Part shown: piece after piece, positions 17,901-23,494 of the stretch
Layout of the letters: each line of letters starts with the position of its first letter
Numbering within the stretch: the stretch's first letter is position 1
Origin: Elusimicrobiota bacterium
GTDB taxonomy: Bacteria > Elusimicrobiota > Elusimicrobia > UBA1565
Assembly: GCA_016218495.1 (NCBI GenBank)
Contig: JACRDU010000136.1
Location: 1 to 36,824, forward strand
Reading direction: 5' to 3'
Length of the DNA: 36,824 nucleotides
Notes under the pieces: model-generated
Database searches by the model: none
Seen by the model: the letters and a program-made list of their open reading frames with translations, nothing else
Told to the model about the DNA's origin: nothing
Translations under genes and position numbers: made by a program

Positions 17901-20323
17901 TCGGCGCCCCCAATACGGTGGCCCCCACCTCCTTCTCCATTCCAGAGCTGACGGTGGCCACGCCGCCATCCACGCTCTATCTGCAGGCGTTCTCATCGGC
18001 TCCGGCGGCGGCTCAGCAGGGCGACTCCGGCGTGGTCATGATGGCGGTCCGGACCTGGATGGACCGGTTCAGCGCCACCCTGGTGCAGCTGTCTTTGACG
18101 CGCAGCGGCACGGCTTCGGATTCCGACGTGACGCGGGCGCGCCTGTACCGGGACGACGGGGACGGGGCCTTCAGCACGGCCACGGACGTGCAGGTGGCCA
18201 GTGCCGCCTTCTCCGGCGCAATCGCGGCCTTGACGCCCCCTGTGACGGAGACGGTGACCACCAGCACCAAGGCCTACTTCGTCGTCTACGACTTCTCGGC
18301 GACGGCGACGGCGGGACGGACGGCGGGCGCCTCGGTGGCCACGCCGGGCGCCGTCGTCCTCGGCGCCCCGCACTCGGCCTCGCCGGGGGCCTTCCCGCTG
18401 TCCTCCACCCAGACCCTGATTTCCGCCACGGTGTCGGGCCTGAGCGTGCAGTCGCTGGACCGCGCTCCCGCAACCGTGCTGCAGGCGGCCACCGCCCAGC
18501 ACATGCTGACCCTCACCCTGGCGACCACCCAGCATGCGCTGCTCCTCAACGGGCTGACGGTGACTCGCCTCGGGACGGCGGGTGACTCGGACATCGCCCG
18601 ACTGCGCGTCTACCGCGACGACGGCGACCAGGCCTTCGAGCCCGAATCCGACTCCGAGGTCTCATCGGCGGCGAACCCCTTCTTGTCGGGGACGGCGCTG
18701 GTCTCCTTCACCCCGGGCCTGTCGGTCGGCGTCACCCCGACGCGGCTCTTCCTGGCCCTGGACGCGGCGTCCTACGCCGTGGCGCAGAGGACGGTGGGCT
18801 TGTCCGTCTCTTCGACCTCCGCCCTCCAGGTCCTCGCGCCCAACTACGTGGTGGACTCGGGCTTCCCGGCGGCGAGCAGCCTCTCGGAGCTGCGCAAGAT
18901 CCCGGACACGCTGACCGTGACCGTCTCCACGCCCACTTCGGGCGACCTCATCCAGGGTCGCAGCGCGGCCATGGTCCGCGTGCGCGCCGCCGCATCGCGG
19001 GACAAGACCGTCATGAGCTCCTGGCGCCTGACGAAGCTGGGGACCCTGCCGGACGGCGACGTGGCCGGTTTGAGCGTCTACCGGGACGACGACGATGACG
19101 GAACGGCGGGGGCGGCGGACCTCTTCTTGGGGAGCGGCACCTTCTCGGCCGGCGCCCTCACCGTGGCCTTCTCGTCGGCGCAGACCGTGGGCCGCTCGAC
19201 GGTTTCCTTCTTGGCCGTCCTGACGCTGTCGGCCAACGCCACGGTGGGGGCCTCGTTGGGGCTGGCCGTCCAGGACGCGGCGGCCTTCGCCGTAGCTTCC
19301 CCCGACGCCGTCTCGGGCCCCGGCCTGCCCTTCCAGACCGGCGTCGTGCTCGTCCTCGACGCCAAGACGCCGACCCAGCCGACGCTCCAGTTCCCCGATG
19401 GGGCTGCCAACGGTTCCTTCGAGCGGATGCGCTTCGTCTGGACCTCCACCGTGGCGCTGGGATCCCTGGCCTCCGCCGAGTATGCCGTCGGGACGACCCC
19501 CGGCGGGACCCAGGTGAAGGCCTGGACGGCGATGACGGCGACGCCGGCCGAGGTGGTGGTCACCGGGTTGTCGCTGGTGAGCGGGACGAGCTACTACGTC
19601 TCCGCCCGCGCGACGTCCAGCTTCGGCTTCACGAGCCCCGTTGGGATGAGCGGCGCCCAGCTGGCGGACTTCACGACGCCGGCGACTCCGGCGCCGACGG
19701 CCTCGGTGGGGGCGTCCAGCGTCCTGCTCAACTGGAGCGCGGTGGCCTCCGGACCATCCGGCATCATGGGCTACCTGGTCGAATACCGGATGGTCGACCG
19801 GCTGGTCTGGATAAACGCCAAGACCGGGGCGGCCAGCGGTTCGCGGGCCTCGGCCGCCGGAGCGACGCCGGCCGCCCTCAGCGCCGTGGACCTCGCCGGC
19901 CCGCCCTTCCTCGTGACGCTGCCTAACGGCTCGGTCATCCTGCGCGTCACCGCCGTCAACGGCGCCGGACTGCTGGGGGTGCCCTCCGGGGAGATCAAAC
20001 TGCAGGTCGGGCCGCTGCCCGCCGACGGGGTCAGCAACGTCTCGGCCTTCCCTAACCCGTTCGACTCGCGCAAACGCGGGGTCAACATCGCCTACGCGCT
20101 CAGCCATGCCGCCGAGGTCACGCTGGAAATCTACGATATCTTCGGCCGCGAGGTGCTGCGCAAGTCGTTCGCGGCGGGCGGGGCGGGCGGCCAGGCCGGC
20201 GCGAACGTCGTGACCTGGGACGGCACGGCCGACGGCGGCGGCAAGGTTTCGATGGGCGTCTATCTGTGCGTGATCCGTTCCGGCGGGGCCAAGGTCGTGC
20301 ACAAGATAGGGGTGGTGCATTGA
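7367..20323 (+). CDS. Giant FG-GAP/Fn3 surface protein, main C-terminal part (continuation of the 5139 gene)
   Basis: Genuine sequence begins at about 7454; the first codons of this frame, from 7367, are a shadow of the upstream frame. Joined to the first part by one added G, the product has about 5,060 residues. Order: the rest of propeller II, Fn3, propeller III (7 blades), Fn3, propeller IV (7 blades), Fn3-like linkers to 12240, a 156-residue repeat domain (copy 1), a LamG-like domain, copy 2, an Asp-box propeller, an Ig/Fn3-like stretch, copies 3-10, two Fn3-like domains, and a C-terminal FlgD/T9SS-like domain. There are almost no cysteines and no transmembrane helix, which fits a secreted, Ca-stabilised, cell-surface fibre. 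The stop TGA 20321-20323 shares its last base with the ATG of the PorV-like gene. Adhesion is inferred. Confidence 0.87.
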   Translation: MGGLRQRRRFRPPGLPGRGEFHLPEPGGGVFDRVSIPGTPAGNTGVAWGDIDSDGDLDAMFGNNGGGTAYLLRNDGSGGFTVSDPGASGCQAQGGAGFADLDGDGDADALLPCNNWLYRYLNQGGGSMVQASFGFNADGLALADFDEDGDMDAAFVPNANAPLRSGLLRNDGAGGLTAQTFAGSNYAGGAWGLGLSAGDYDGDGDLDLLAGYTSGAEVIRHDDAGPQGHSPPGAPSTGFGAQFEEYSVVSSSGLLSLLWDSATDFQSPASQLEYYVRLGTTAAGSSTRLKVPLRFSWDGAATARSQLYSTRLSQAQRGLKVAMQRGVTAYWAVVTEDGNMQRSAPSAEQTTYLIPPRAVTDLQVSAINSTGFGASMMSVTLTWTAPGEDEGGGTLGGAYDIRWSSVAPLASLSLYAAAPGQLVVSTSGVAPGSRQAMAVSGLSALTSWYFALTTKDSIGMRSGLSNQTTAVTGIFRVTVSTLPNSYPVWADFDNDGDLDLYVGRPNVGGGGGNYFPSYVFRNDGGVLTTTFPVAGQLINAGMPAVADFDNDGLLDVFATHINSAGDSYRSQLLLNRGAFQLQNVQNMNTVWDYAAAAADYDRDGDFDVAVVREAAGIYGIILANNSGNGTMTYINNPAWLTDGRYGTAWGDVDSDGDLDLAIPFDQNRQLMILRNDIPQISTFTWSQFAKNHYNQSFAWRDFDGDGDLDLASAGEGKCSIFRNDGLPEPSEFVLGTDPAALRLAWGDLDGDGDSDLLCGSSWFRYESGTTFTQIAITGNVAGSASLGDYDDDGDLDMAIANSNGVYLLRNDTEVGNSTPTAPAAGFSASFSDYGVGASSGLLTLSWGDGTDSETTNPQMLEYFVRIGTNGPGSGTFYRIPARYSLGSMGGSSYLYSTRLSTSQRGIRVSVTTSSVVYWAVVTEDAGFKRSPESAEQNISLVGPRAVTDLSVYSIVSTGLAASSTTVTLTWTAPGHDGDQLNLTGSYDVRWSSTAPITSTMAYAQAAFATTVATSAVTPGARQWASIPYLDAAVTYYFALTTKDDIGVRSGLSNPTTGPAYVVVIPSGGDSKGAAWGDYDGDGDLDVLVANDANQDEVLLRNDGGAFSVITIGSTGGQSHSVAWGDIDNDGDLDAVVANWAENAVLLRNTGGALSPEAIPGSSSSATAAAFGDFDMDGDLDVLISAVGDEVLLRNDGAGNFTAAVLTGTGGNSNSVAWGDYDNDGDLDALLVNFTDGGDPVGDEFLLRNDAGVLVKVALPGTGHNSSAGAWGDLDGDGDLDGLVVGANDPYVLRNDGGGAFTKLVLNGLGANDNALGLGDFDADGDLDAFVSAVNGATYMLRNDGLLSFSKLFLRGGGTDGWRLSASVGDSDGDGDLDVFVSGGAGGFNERVFVNRTDATHTPPSPPVAGFGSSYFTEYSATSSSGVLTLTWSDGSDAQTPDPDLLEYLVRLSTIDVAGSSSVYKVPPRFGNDGLGASSLYSTRLGGGQRGLRLVIQKGSTVHWGVTTVDPQGQRSAESAAQTFSAVVPAAPTLSLVDLDALSTSSTAWVRASWTAAAGASYYDVRWATYSLASPALYALASYRSTSSALSADLSVPPGRTWYFAVTAVSAQGLRSAPSNSISRHAAGLEVRTTVVSPAQELQDVTTAYLRLDLRSTGDTFSWQTLAVAKRGLLDDASVSDVGLYLDANSNGVFDGPGTDGKITANAVFSSSQVVLSISGGRLITAAQATFFLAMTPSTSFLPVAGATVSLSLSGQSFTVKGLTGLGYSPAAGVLAPDLPGLAFDGSDDTVTRAYDAGLDFGPALTLEAWFRSTATHAQTLVSRSAAAGASGVALSLNAGGCAGGGLKFSYGGAAACAAGLGAADGLWHHAAGVHAASGALLFLDGLPVATGTAAGSLSSVGSAMAAGRHPADGAPLLGELDEVRLSSSARYASAFVPTHRNSADAATAVLWHFDAADLDGTQAGDASGNARHGTLSGGVAGAARSGALAVLDKPDTLFTQAASLLPATMLRSDQNQAAFRLKLWTDGDAVVVSSLAVRRVGGADGDLSAVRLHRDDGDGVFSAATDPNLTPGQSFVSGSATIPLAGAGQAQTVFAATRTYFLVVDVSPSANSGSTLSLRLEGAGSLGVSGTTDTVSGINLPFETAVSTVFASTASVTVSLATGTWVSVSSVIAFADFPASTTYRYVLDHAAQTTVVLGDTQWSAGAATVPFSTSAADWYLHARSFDQASTPGQQTDLGPFWVDRDEPASSAFAALSSTGGAKAEAQFIDTTTAQVRLSVTDALSGLAVSSAGLTRLGNGNDVGPGAGGYGVLYSTDAGASWAAASTAVLVQSGQFVSAIGAFRDELYLGLASAQGVRRSTDGRNWGGAFGIGLGEVRSFAEYRGRLYASGAAGVVAYTSDGTNWQNSLSPPSEGTAWGLAVHGGGLYAAASSTDNTQGRVYRSTDGAAWTIVSTVTGQGFRALLSAKGFLLGGTSGGSPGVWSSADGVYWQRTLAAAEDVYTVIEHGGYVFALTPSYVYRSRDGLAWQLLSQPGHDIITAASAGGLLYGGSSNGALRVSPDGVRWAAVAGISGYLDATAAAYGRVYAGGAAGTFEVTPLPAALTGTDGTTAAQTLSATLPLAHSTNTTVCAGSWDCGATNMVVLTASDRAGNTRVSGPYAVRVDTTAPVVAMTSLGQVSGGLFATAQASDSPAGVSAYSFQASTAADFSGTVSSTPLTAVSSAVLTGLSPISTYYVRAAAQDAAGNIGTSVALSTFNAGIILSVSTSVAPGALLQGTSAAFLRLTLSVPPGDSVLLSSVAVFLLGTATDGDIQSIEVWNSSGAPLASAAPSGGTALVALGAQAPTLTPVALDLLVAVRVSPAAGVGKTVGLRLAASGLGARSGYGASGVFPADSSLASIQDGPSVLSVTPSNLAPAIVPPGTADALALRLAMTTDQGTSVLNRLVLRLTGTMPEGKVTAVKVRRDWNNNAVVEEQDVVLNGVAGSFIAGVSTLTLDAAQAHRLVSTAPAGLLVTLSLASDVNPGDTYRVILDTAGSVGVETSSDSVVLSTFPFFSSTVTVQGSNVLGVALADEAPQTLVQGESYTMVRATLTVDNGLAQVDRVALSRLGTGVDGDVSTAQVYLDATADGGAFNPLEDPLLGETALSAGAASVYLTTTTVNAGAPRVLLLRLGLSAFANAGNTAGLRLQSDAFRALSLQTAVVSSSFSTRVSSIAAVVNTMHLEVQDQSPGALVQGATNQAMLRLISRSDKNAFVWSGLTVTRLGSGSDADVAAVRFYKDSDGNGQLQPSVDTQLTNGTYTFTAGTAQLAFSPTQTVLAARSTYFVALDVSGSAVPGGTLGVSIATTSAFIVTSPNQVSTAAVPAQSALAPVSQYPNTVTLTTTSIAPASADPGQRDVGLARLDLRTDVSAASFLSLRVDRSGSLTDAEVSGVKLYADVNGLGTFNSQATGQFLLVTPATMTFASGSVVLPLGAQGALGTAAKTYFLAVDLSSAATPGRTLGAGALDRTYVSVGAPNTVAPTSFSIPELTVATPPSTLYLQAFSSAPAAAQQGDSGVVMMAVRTWMDRFSATLVQLSLTRSGTASDSDVTRARLYRDDGDGAFSTATDVQVASAAFSGAIAALTPPVTETVTTSTKAYFVVYDFSATATAGRTAGASVATPGAVVLGAPHSASPGAFPLSSTQTLISATVSGLSVQSLDRAPATVLQAATAQHMLTLTLATTQHALLLNGLTVTRLGTAGDSDIARLRVYRDDGDQAFEPESDSEVSSAANPFLSGTALVSFTPGLSVGVTPTRLFLALDAASYAVAQRTVGLSVSSTSALQVLAPNYVVDSGFPAASSLSELRKIPDTLTVTVSTPTSGDLIQGRSAAMVRVRAAASRDKTVMSSWRLTKLGTLPDGDVAGLSVYRDDDDDGTAGAADLFLGSGTFSAGALTVAFSSAQTVGRSTVSFLAVLTLSANATVGASLGLAVQDAAAFAVASPDAVSGPGLPFQTGVVLVLDAKTPTQPTLQFPDGAANGSFERMRFVWTSTVALGSLASAEYAVGTTPGGTQVKAWTAMTATPAEVVVTGLSLVSGTSYYVSARATSSFGFTSPVGMSGAQLADFTTPATPAPTASVGASSVLLNWSAVASGPSGIMGYLVEYRMVDRLVWINAKTGAASGSRASAAGATPAALSAVDLAGPPFLVTLPNGSVILRVTAVNGAGLLGVPSGEIKLQVGPLPADGVSNVSAFPNPFDSRKRGVNIAYALSHAAEVTLEIYDIFGREVLRKSFAAGGAGGQAGANVVTWDGTADGGGKVSMGVYLCVIRSGGAKVVHKIGVVH
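7445..7454 (+). repeat. G10 homopolymer at the frame break of the giant gene
   Basis: Ten consecutive G residues encode part of a Gly run between blades 3 and 4 of the second propeller. With 10 Gs the upstream frame runs out at 7730. With 11 Gs (or 8) it reads continuously from RNQGGG into VFDRVSIPG and on to 20323. The protein similarity (blade spacing, LLRN motifs) continues without loss across the tract, so the two frames were once one gene. The tract may be a slipped-strand phase-variation site, a site of ribosomal slippage, or a sequencing error. Confidence 0.85.
12704..13323 (+). other. LamG/concanavalin-like domain within the giant protein
   Basis: The segment opens with GLAFDGSDDTVT and continues with LTLEAWFR, a Cys pair around the GLKFSYGG strand, LWHHAAGVHA, LFLDGLPVA, GELDEVRLSS and ATAVLWHFD, closing at DASGNARHGTLSGG. 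This is the usual order of LamG-like jelly-roll domains, which bind glycans or proteins. It interrupts the repeat-domain array between copies 1 and 2. A carbohydrate ligand is only inferred. Confidence 0.72.
14290..15165 (+). other. Asp-box (BNR-like) beta-propeller within the giant protein
   Basis: Six evenly spaced segments of the form S.DG..W occur: STDGRNW, TSDGTNW, STDGAAW, SADGVYW, SRDGLAW and SPDGVRW. Each is preceded by a YxS/YRS strand and separated by about 40-50 residues. A preceding STDAGASW may be a seventh. Asp-box propellers occur in sialidases and in non-enzymatic binding proteins. No sialidase catalytic arginine triad or FRIP motif is evident, so a binding role is more likely. 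Confidence 0.65.
20026..20320 (+). other. C-terminal FlgD/T9SS-like sorting domain of the giant protein
   Basis: The last ~98 residues contain VSAFPNPFDSRKRGVNIAYA, VTLEIYDIFGREV, a GG-rich turn, VVTWDGTADGGGKVSMGVYL and a final VVHKIGVVH. This is the pattern of the FlgD Ig-like / type IX secretion C-terminal domains: PNPF, (I/V)YD..G(R/K)(E/V), W(D/N)G.D..G..(V/L).(S/A)G(V/I)Y. In Bacteroidota, such domains are recognised for export across the outer membrane with PorV. A PorV-like protein is encoded immediately downstream. Confidence 0.78.
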
Positions 20324-21876
20324 TGCCCTCCATGCGCCTGCTCCTCGCCGTCCTGGCCTTCGCGGCCCCCGCCGCGGCGGAGGGCGGCCGCCCGGGCGGG
20401 GTGTTCGATTTCGCCGCGGCAGGACGGGGCGCGGCGATGGGAGGGGCCTTCGTGGCGCTGGCCGACGACGCGTCATCCCTGCACTTCAACCCGGCCGGGC
20501 TCGGCCGCCTGCAGGGACAGCACCTCTCCCTGCTCCATGCCACGCTCTTCGAGGGGGCATCGCTCGACCACCTCGCCTACGCCCGGCAGGGCCGTTTCGG
20601 GGGGCTGGGCGCGCAATTCCTGCGCCTCTCCGTCGGAGGCATACCCGGCCGCGACGAATTCAACAACCCGACCGGCGGGTTCGACTACCAGGAGCAGGCG
20701 GTGACGCTCGGCTACGGCACGCCGCGCTTCCTCGACGGCCGGCTATCGGTGGGCGGCTCGGCCAAGGTGCTGCAGCGCGCTCTGGGGGGCTTCTCGAACC
20801 GCCTGATCGGCATCGACGTCGGCACTCAGTACGAGGGCCGCTGGCGCGAGCGGCGCACGCGCCTGGGCCTGGTGGCGCGCAACCTCGGCGCGCTCAAGAT
20901 GGGGGACACCGACGACCGCCTGCCGCTGGACGTGCGCGTGGGGGCGGGTTTCGAGGTGCTGCGTGGGCTGACTCTGGGCGCCAACGTCTCCTCCAACCTG
21001 GAATTCGAGTTCGGGACGGAGTACGCGCTCGGCCCCGGGGCGCTGCGCGTGGGGCTGCAGGACGGCCGACCCACCTTCGGCGGCGGGGTCCGCTTCCTCA
21101 AGCGTTGGTCCTTGGATATGGCGCTCTCGAACCACAGCGTGCTGGGGATGACGAACCTGGTCTCCCTGGGCTGGCGCTTCGGCGCCGAACGCGCCGAGGC
21201 CAAGGTGCGCGCCACCTACAAGGACCTGGCCGCCTCAGCCGACCGGGCGCTGGACGCGAAGCGCTACCGCGCGGCGGCCGAGCTCTACGAAAGGGCGACC
21301 CGCTCGACGCTGGCCGACGGGGACGCCCAGCGCGCCCGGGACCTGGCCCGTTACGGCCGTCTCAGGGCCCTGCTCGCCGAGCTGAAGCTGGACCTGACTC
21401 CGGAGGGGGAGAAGACCCTCGAGCTCGACGCGGAGTCCGCCGACACGGCGCTCAAGGGCGTCAAAGCGCTGATGGAGGGAGAGGAGCGCAAGGCCCTGCT
21501 CCTCGCGCAGGCCGCCTACGGGGCGGACTCCGGAATCGGGGTCTACAAGGCCCTGATGGACGCGGTGGCGCGCCTCACGTTCCAGAAGCCCCGGCCCGAC
21601 GAGCTCTTCCCGGTCAAGACGCTGGTGCAGGCCAAGCTGGGCAAGGCGCACGAGGCCTTCTTGGCGACGCGCTACGACGAAGCGTCCGAGCACTGTCGTG
21701 AGGCGCTGATGCTGGAACCCGAGTCAGCGCTGGCGCACGAGCGCCTGGGCTCGCTCTATTTCGCGATGGGCCTGCGCGCCAAGGCCATGGCCGAGTGGCG
21801 CGAGGCGATGCGGCTGGACCCCGGCAACTCGGCGCTGAAGGATTTCATGCGGCGCATCCTGGAGGGAAAACCATGA
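20323..21876 (+). CDS. PorV/PorQ-like outer-membrane protein with C-terminal TPRs
   Basis: The product has 517 residues. The ATG at 20323 shares one base with the stop of the giant gene (TGATG), implying translational coupling. Residues 1-20 are a signal peptide (MPSMRLLLAVLAFAAPAAAE). Residues 22-290 carry the hallmarks of the PorV/PorQ (UPF0164) beta-barrel family: AAGRGAAMGGAFVALADDAS and LHFNPAGLGRL, followed by alternating beta strands. The C-terminal 200 residues are helical with TPR-like repeats, the last two around EAFLATRYDEA and LGSLYFAMGLRAKAMAEWR. PorV of Bacteroidota delivers CTD-bearing cargo to the surface. Here the co-encoded giant protein is the obvious candidate cargo. TPRs are not part of classical PorV and may dock a periplasmic partner. 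The 3' end overlaps the next gene by four bases. Confidence 0.85.
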   Translation: MPSMRLLLAVLAFAAPAAAEGGRPGGVFDFAAAGRGAAMGGAFVALADDASSLHFNPAGLGRLQGQHLSLLHATLFEGASLDHLAYARQGRFGGLGAQFLRLSVGGIPGRDEFNNPTGGFDYQEQAVTLGYGTPRFLDGRLSVGGSAKVLQRALGGFSNRLIGIDVGTQYEGRWRERRTRLGLVARNLGALKMGDTDDRLPLDVRVGAGFEVLRGLTLGANVSSNLEFEFGTEYALGPGALRVGLQDGRPTFGGGVRFLKRWSLDMALSNHSVLGMTNLVSLGWRFGAERAEAKVRATYKDLAASADRALDAKRYRAAAELYERATRSTLADGDAQRARDLARYGRLRALLAELKLDLTPEGEKTLELDAESADTALKGVKALMEGEERKALLLAQAAYGADSGIGVYKALMDAVARLTFQKPRPDELFPVKTLVQAKLGKAHEAFLATRYDEASEHCREALMLEPESALAHERLGSLYFAMGLRAKAMAEWREAMRLDPGNSALKDFMRRILEGKP

Positions 21877-23447
21877 GGACTCTGGCGATTCTGCTCACCG
21901 CGGGCCTGGCCTGCGGCAGCGCATCGGCCGCACCCGAGGGCACGATCCACGACGATGAGACCCGGCTTTCGACCGCGCTGCAGGAGCGGGCGCAGGGGGC
22001 CCTCGACGGCGTTTTCGGCAGCGGCCGCGCCTCGGTGCAGGTGCGCGCCGACCTGGCGCTCTCGCCGGAGGCCAACGCCTGGCTGGCCAAGGCGCTGCGC
22101 CCCCCGACCGCCCCGGCGGCGGGGGGGGAGGACCCGGCGAAATTCAACTGGGCTTGGATGGGGACCGTTGCGCCGACCGAGCGGGACTTCGTGCTGCCGG
22201 GGTTCCCGGACGAGAAGAAGCGCGCGCAGAAGGCCGAGCAGGCGACGGCGCCCGCCCAGCGCGATTTCGTCGACCCCGGCCTCGTTCGCACCTTCGGGAC
22301 CGAGGTGCTGCGCCTGAACGCGCGCGTTACGCTGGATTCGAACCTGCCAGACGACGCCGCGGCGAAGGCGGAGGCTCTGGTCCGGGAGGCCATCGGGGCC
22401 GCGGATTCGCGCGGGGACAAGGTCAGCGTGGAGCGTGTTCCCATGCCCCGCCCCTGGGAGCTGGTCCTGCGTCGCCCCGACCTCGCGGCCGCCATAGCCC
22501 AGCGCTTGGTCATGGCCCTGCTCGGGGCGGTCTTGGCCGTCGGCCTGGTGTTCTTCGGGCGCAGCCTCGAGAGGGCCGTGCGCGGCGCCGCCGAGCGCCT
22601 CGGGCAGGCATTGCAGCGCTCGGCCGAGCGGTCGTTGGACCTGCGCATCGGGGGTAAGGCCGGCTTGGAGGGTTCCGGAGGGCTGGGCGCGCTGGGCCTC
22701 CAGGCGCTGGAGGCCCGTTCTGCGGCCGAGGCCGGGGGGAGCGCCGCGAAGGAATCGGAGCCGGACGCTCCTCCGGTATTCTCCATCGCCCCCGAGGAGG
22801 CCCCGAAGTTGGCCCACCTCCTCGGCGACCAGCCCGCGCAGCACGTGGCCCTGGTCGTCCCTTACCTGGCCCCTGAGACCCGCGAGGCCTTCCTGGCCCT
22901 GCTCGGCGCCCCGCGCGCGTCCGAGGTGCTGGGGGCCATGGTACCCGTCCGGTATGTGGACCCGGACCAGCTCAAGACCCTCCAATCCGAGCTCGAACGC
23001 CGCATAGACGGGGTGATGGGGGGCGTCGAGCAGGCCGCCCAGTTCCTGACCACCTTCCCCAGCCGCCGGCGGGCCGAGTTGCTGAAGCTCCTGCGCGAGC
23101 GGGATGCCGAGTCGGCGGCGCAGCTGCGCCAGCGGGTGCTGCTGCTCGAGGACCTGGAGAAGTTCGTCCCCGACGAGCTGGCGGTGCTGACCTCGACGTT
23201 GAGCATCGATGACCTGGCGGCCGCCAGCGTCGGCATGCCGGAGGGATTCGTGGCGGCGTTGGGCGAGTCCCTGCCGCGCCGGACGGCGGCGATGTTCCGG
23301 GAGTCGGCCTCGCTGCCGCAGGACCCCGATAAGAGCGCGGCTGCCCGAGAGGCTCTGCTGGCCAAGGCGGAGTCGCTGATCGCCGAGGGGCGGCTGAAGC
23401 GGCCGCCGGTCTCCACGGTCAGGCTGGGAAGCGAGATGAAACCGTAA
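21873..23447 (+). CDS. FliF-FliG-like fusion: signal peptide, FliF C-terminal region, TM helix, FliG domains
   Basis: The product has 524 residues, with ATG 21873 in an ATGA overlap and GGAGGG eight bases upstream. Residues 1-20 are a signal peptide. Residues 37-60 (GALDGVFGSGRASVQVRADL) resemble the FliF segment ending in a VQV.ADL strand. Residues 140-190 match the conserved FliF C-terminal region, including LNARVTLDS and the diagnostic RGDKVSVERVPM. Residues 212-229 form one transmembrane helix. Residues 303-510 are FliG-like: LLGDQPAQHVALVVPYLAPE (compare FliG HPQT..L.YL.PE), RRIDGVMGG..QAA..L, RQRVLLLEDL, and LPRRTAAMFRE. FliF builds the MS ring and FliG the torque ring of flagella. Here the N-terminal RBM rings are absent and both functions share one chain. 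The stator genes follow. Typical FliG charged torque positions are not obviously kept. Confidence 0.82.
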   Translation: MRTLAILLTAGLACGSASAAPEGTIHDDETRLSTALQERAQGALDGVFGSGRASVQVRADLALSPEANAWLAKALRPPTAPAAGGEDPAKFNWAWMGTVAPTERDFVLPGFPDEKKRAQKAEQATAPAQRDFVDPGLVRTFGTEVLRLNARVTLDSNLPDDAAAKAEALVREAIGAADSRGDKVSVERVPMPRPWELVLRRPDLAAAIAQRLVMALLGAVLAVGLVFFGRSLERAVRGAAERLGQALQRSAERSLDLRIGGKAGLEGSGGLGALGLQALEARSAAEAGGSAAKESEPDAPPVFSIAPEEAPKLAHLLGDQPAQHVALVVPYLAPETREAFLALLGAPRASEVLGAMVPVRYVDPDQLKTLQSELERRIDGVMGGVEQAAQFLTTFPSRRRAELLKLLRERDAESAAQLRQRVLLLEDLEKFVPDELAVLTSTLSIDDLAAASVGMPEGFVAALGESLPRRTAAMFRESASLPQDPDKSAAAREALLAKAESLIAEGRLKRPPVSTVRLGSEMKP

Positions 23448-23464
23448 CAACGAGGGGCTATTGA

Positions 23465-23494
23465 ATGGAACGGATGCCCACGGACCTTAGATGA
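23465..23494 (+). CDS. Possible 9-codon leader peptide coupled to motA
   Basis: ATG 23465, with a GAGGGG purine stretch upstream, encodes MERMPTDLR. Its stop TGA (23492-23494) overlaps the motA ATG at 23491 as ATGA. motA itself has only a weak ribosome-binding site, so reinitiation from this mini-ORF could load motA. This is suggestive only; a 9-codon frame can arise by chance. Confidence 0.25.
   Translation: MERMPTDLR

Larger units (their letters stand above)
12245..19368 (+). repeat. Ten copies of a ~156-residue beta-rich domain with an internal Ca-like loop
   Basis: Copies begin near 12245, 13350, 15646, 16072, 16552, 17018, 17489, 17966, 18434 and 18902. From the fifth to the tenth copy the spacing is steady at about 468-477 bases. 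The pattern within each is: a beta segment with P..(V/L).QG and (M)LRL, then L.(V/L)TRLG...D.DV, then a dockerin/EF-like loop such as YRDDGDGAF or KDSDGNGQL, then a TYF(L)(A)VD segment and V..P..V at the end. Loops in copies 3 and 4 are degenerate. LamG-like and Asp-box domains are inserted between copies 1-2 and 2-3. I do not recognise a named family for the unit. Confidence 0.75.

Noticed and set aside
15271-18585. An 1,104-residue plus-strand open frame
   Set aside because: It is an out-of-phase shadow of the giant gene, rich in Gly, Arg and Pro as expected from high-GC third-position bias, with no domain pattern.
14324-20476. Long minus-strand frames (681 and 604 residues) opposite the giant gene
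   Set aside because: They are antisense shadows in GC-rich sequence; the plus-strand frame has coherent repeat domains.
21756-23450. A 564-residue minus-strand frame
   Set aside because: It is antisense to the FliF-FliG-like gene and lacks any recognisable motif or ribosome-binding site.
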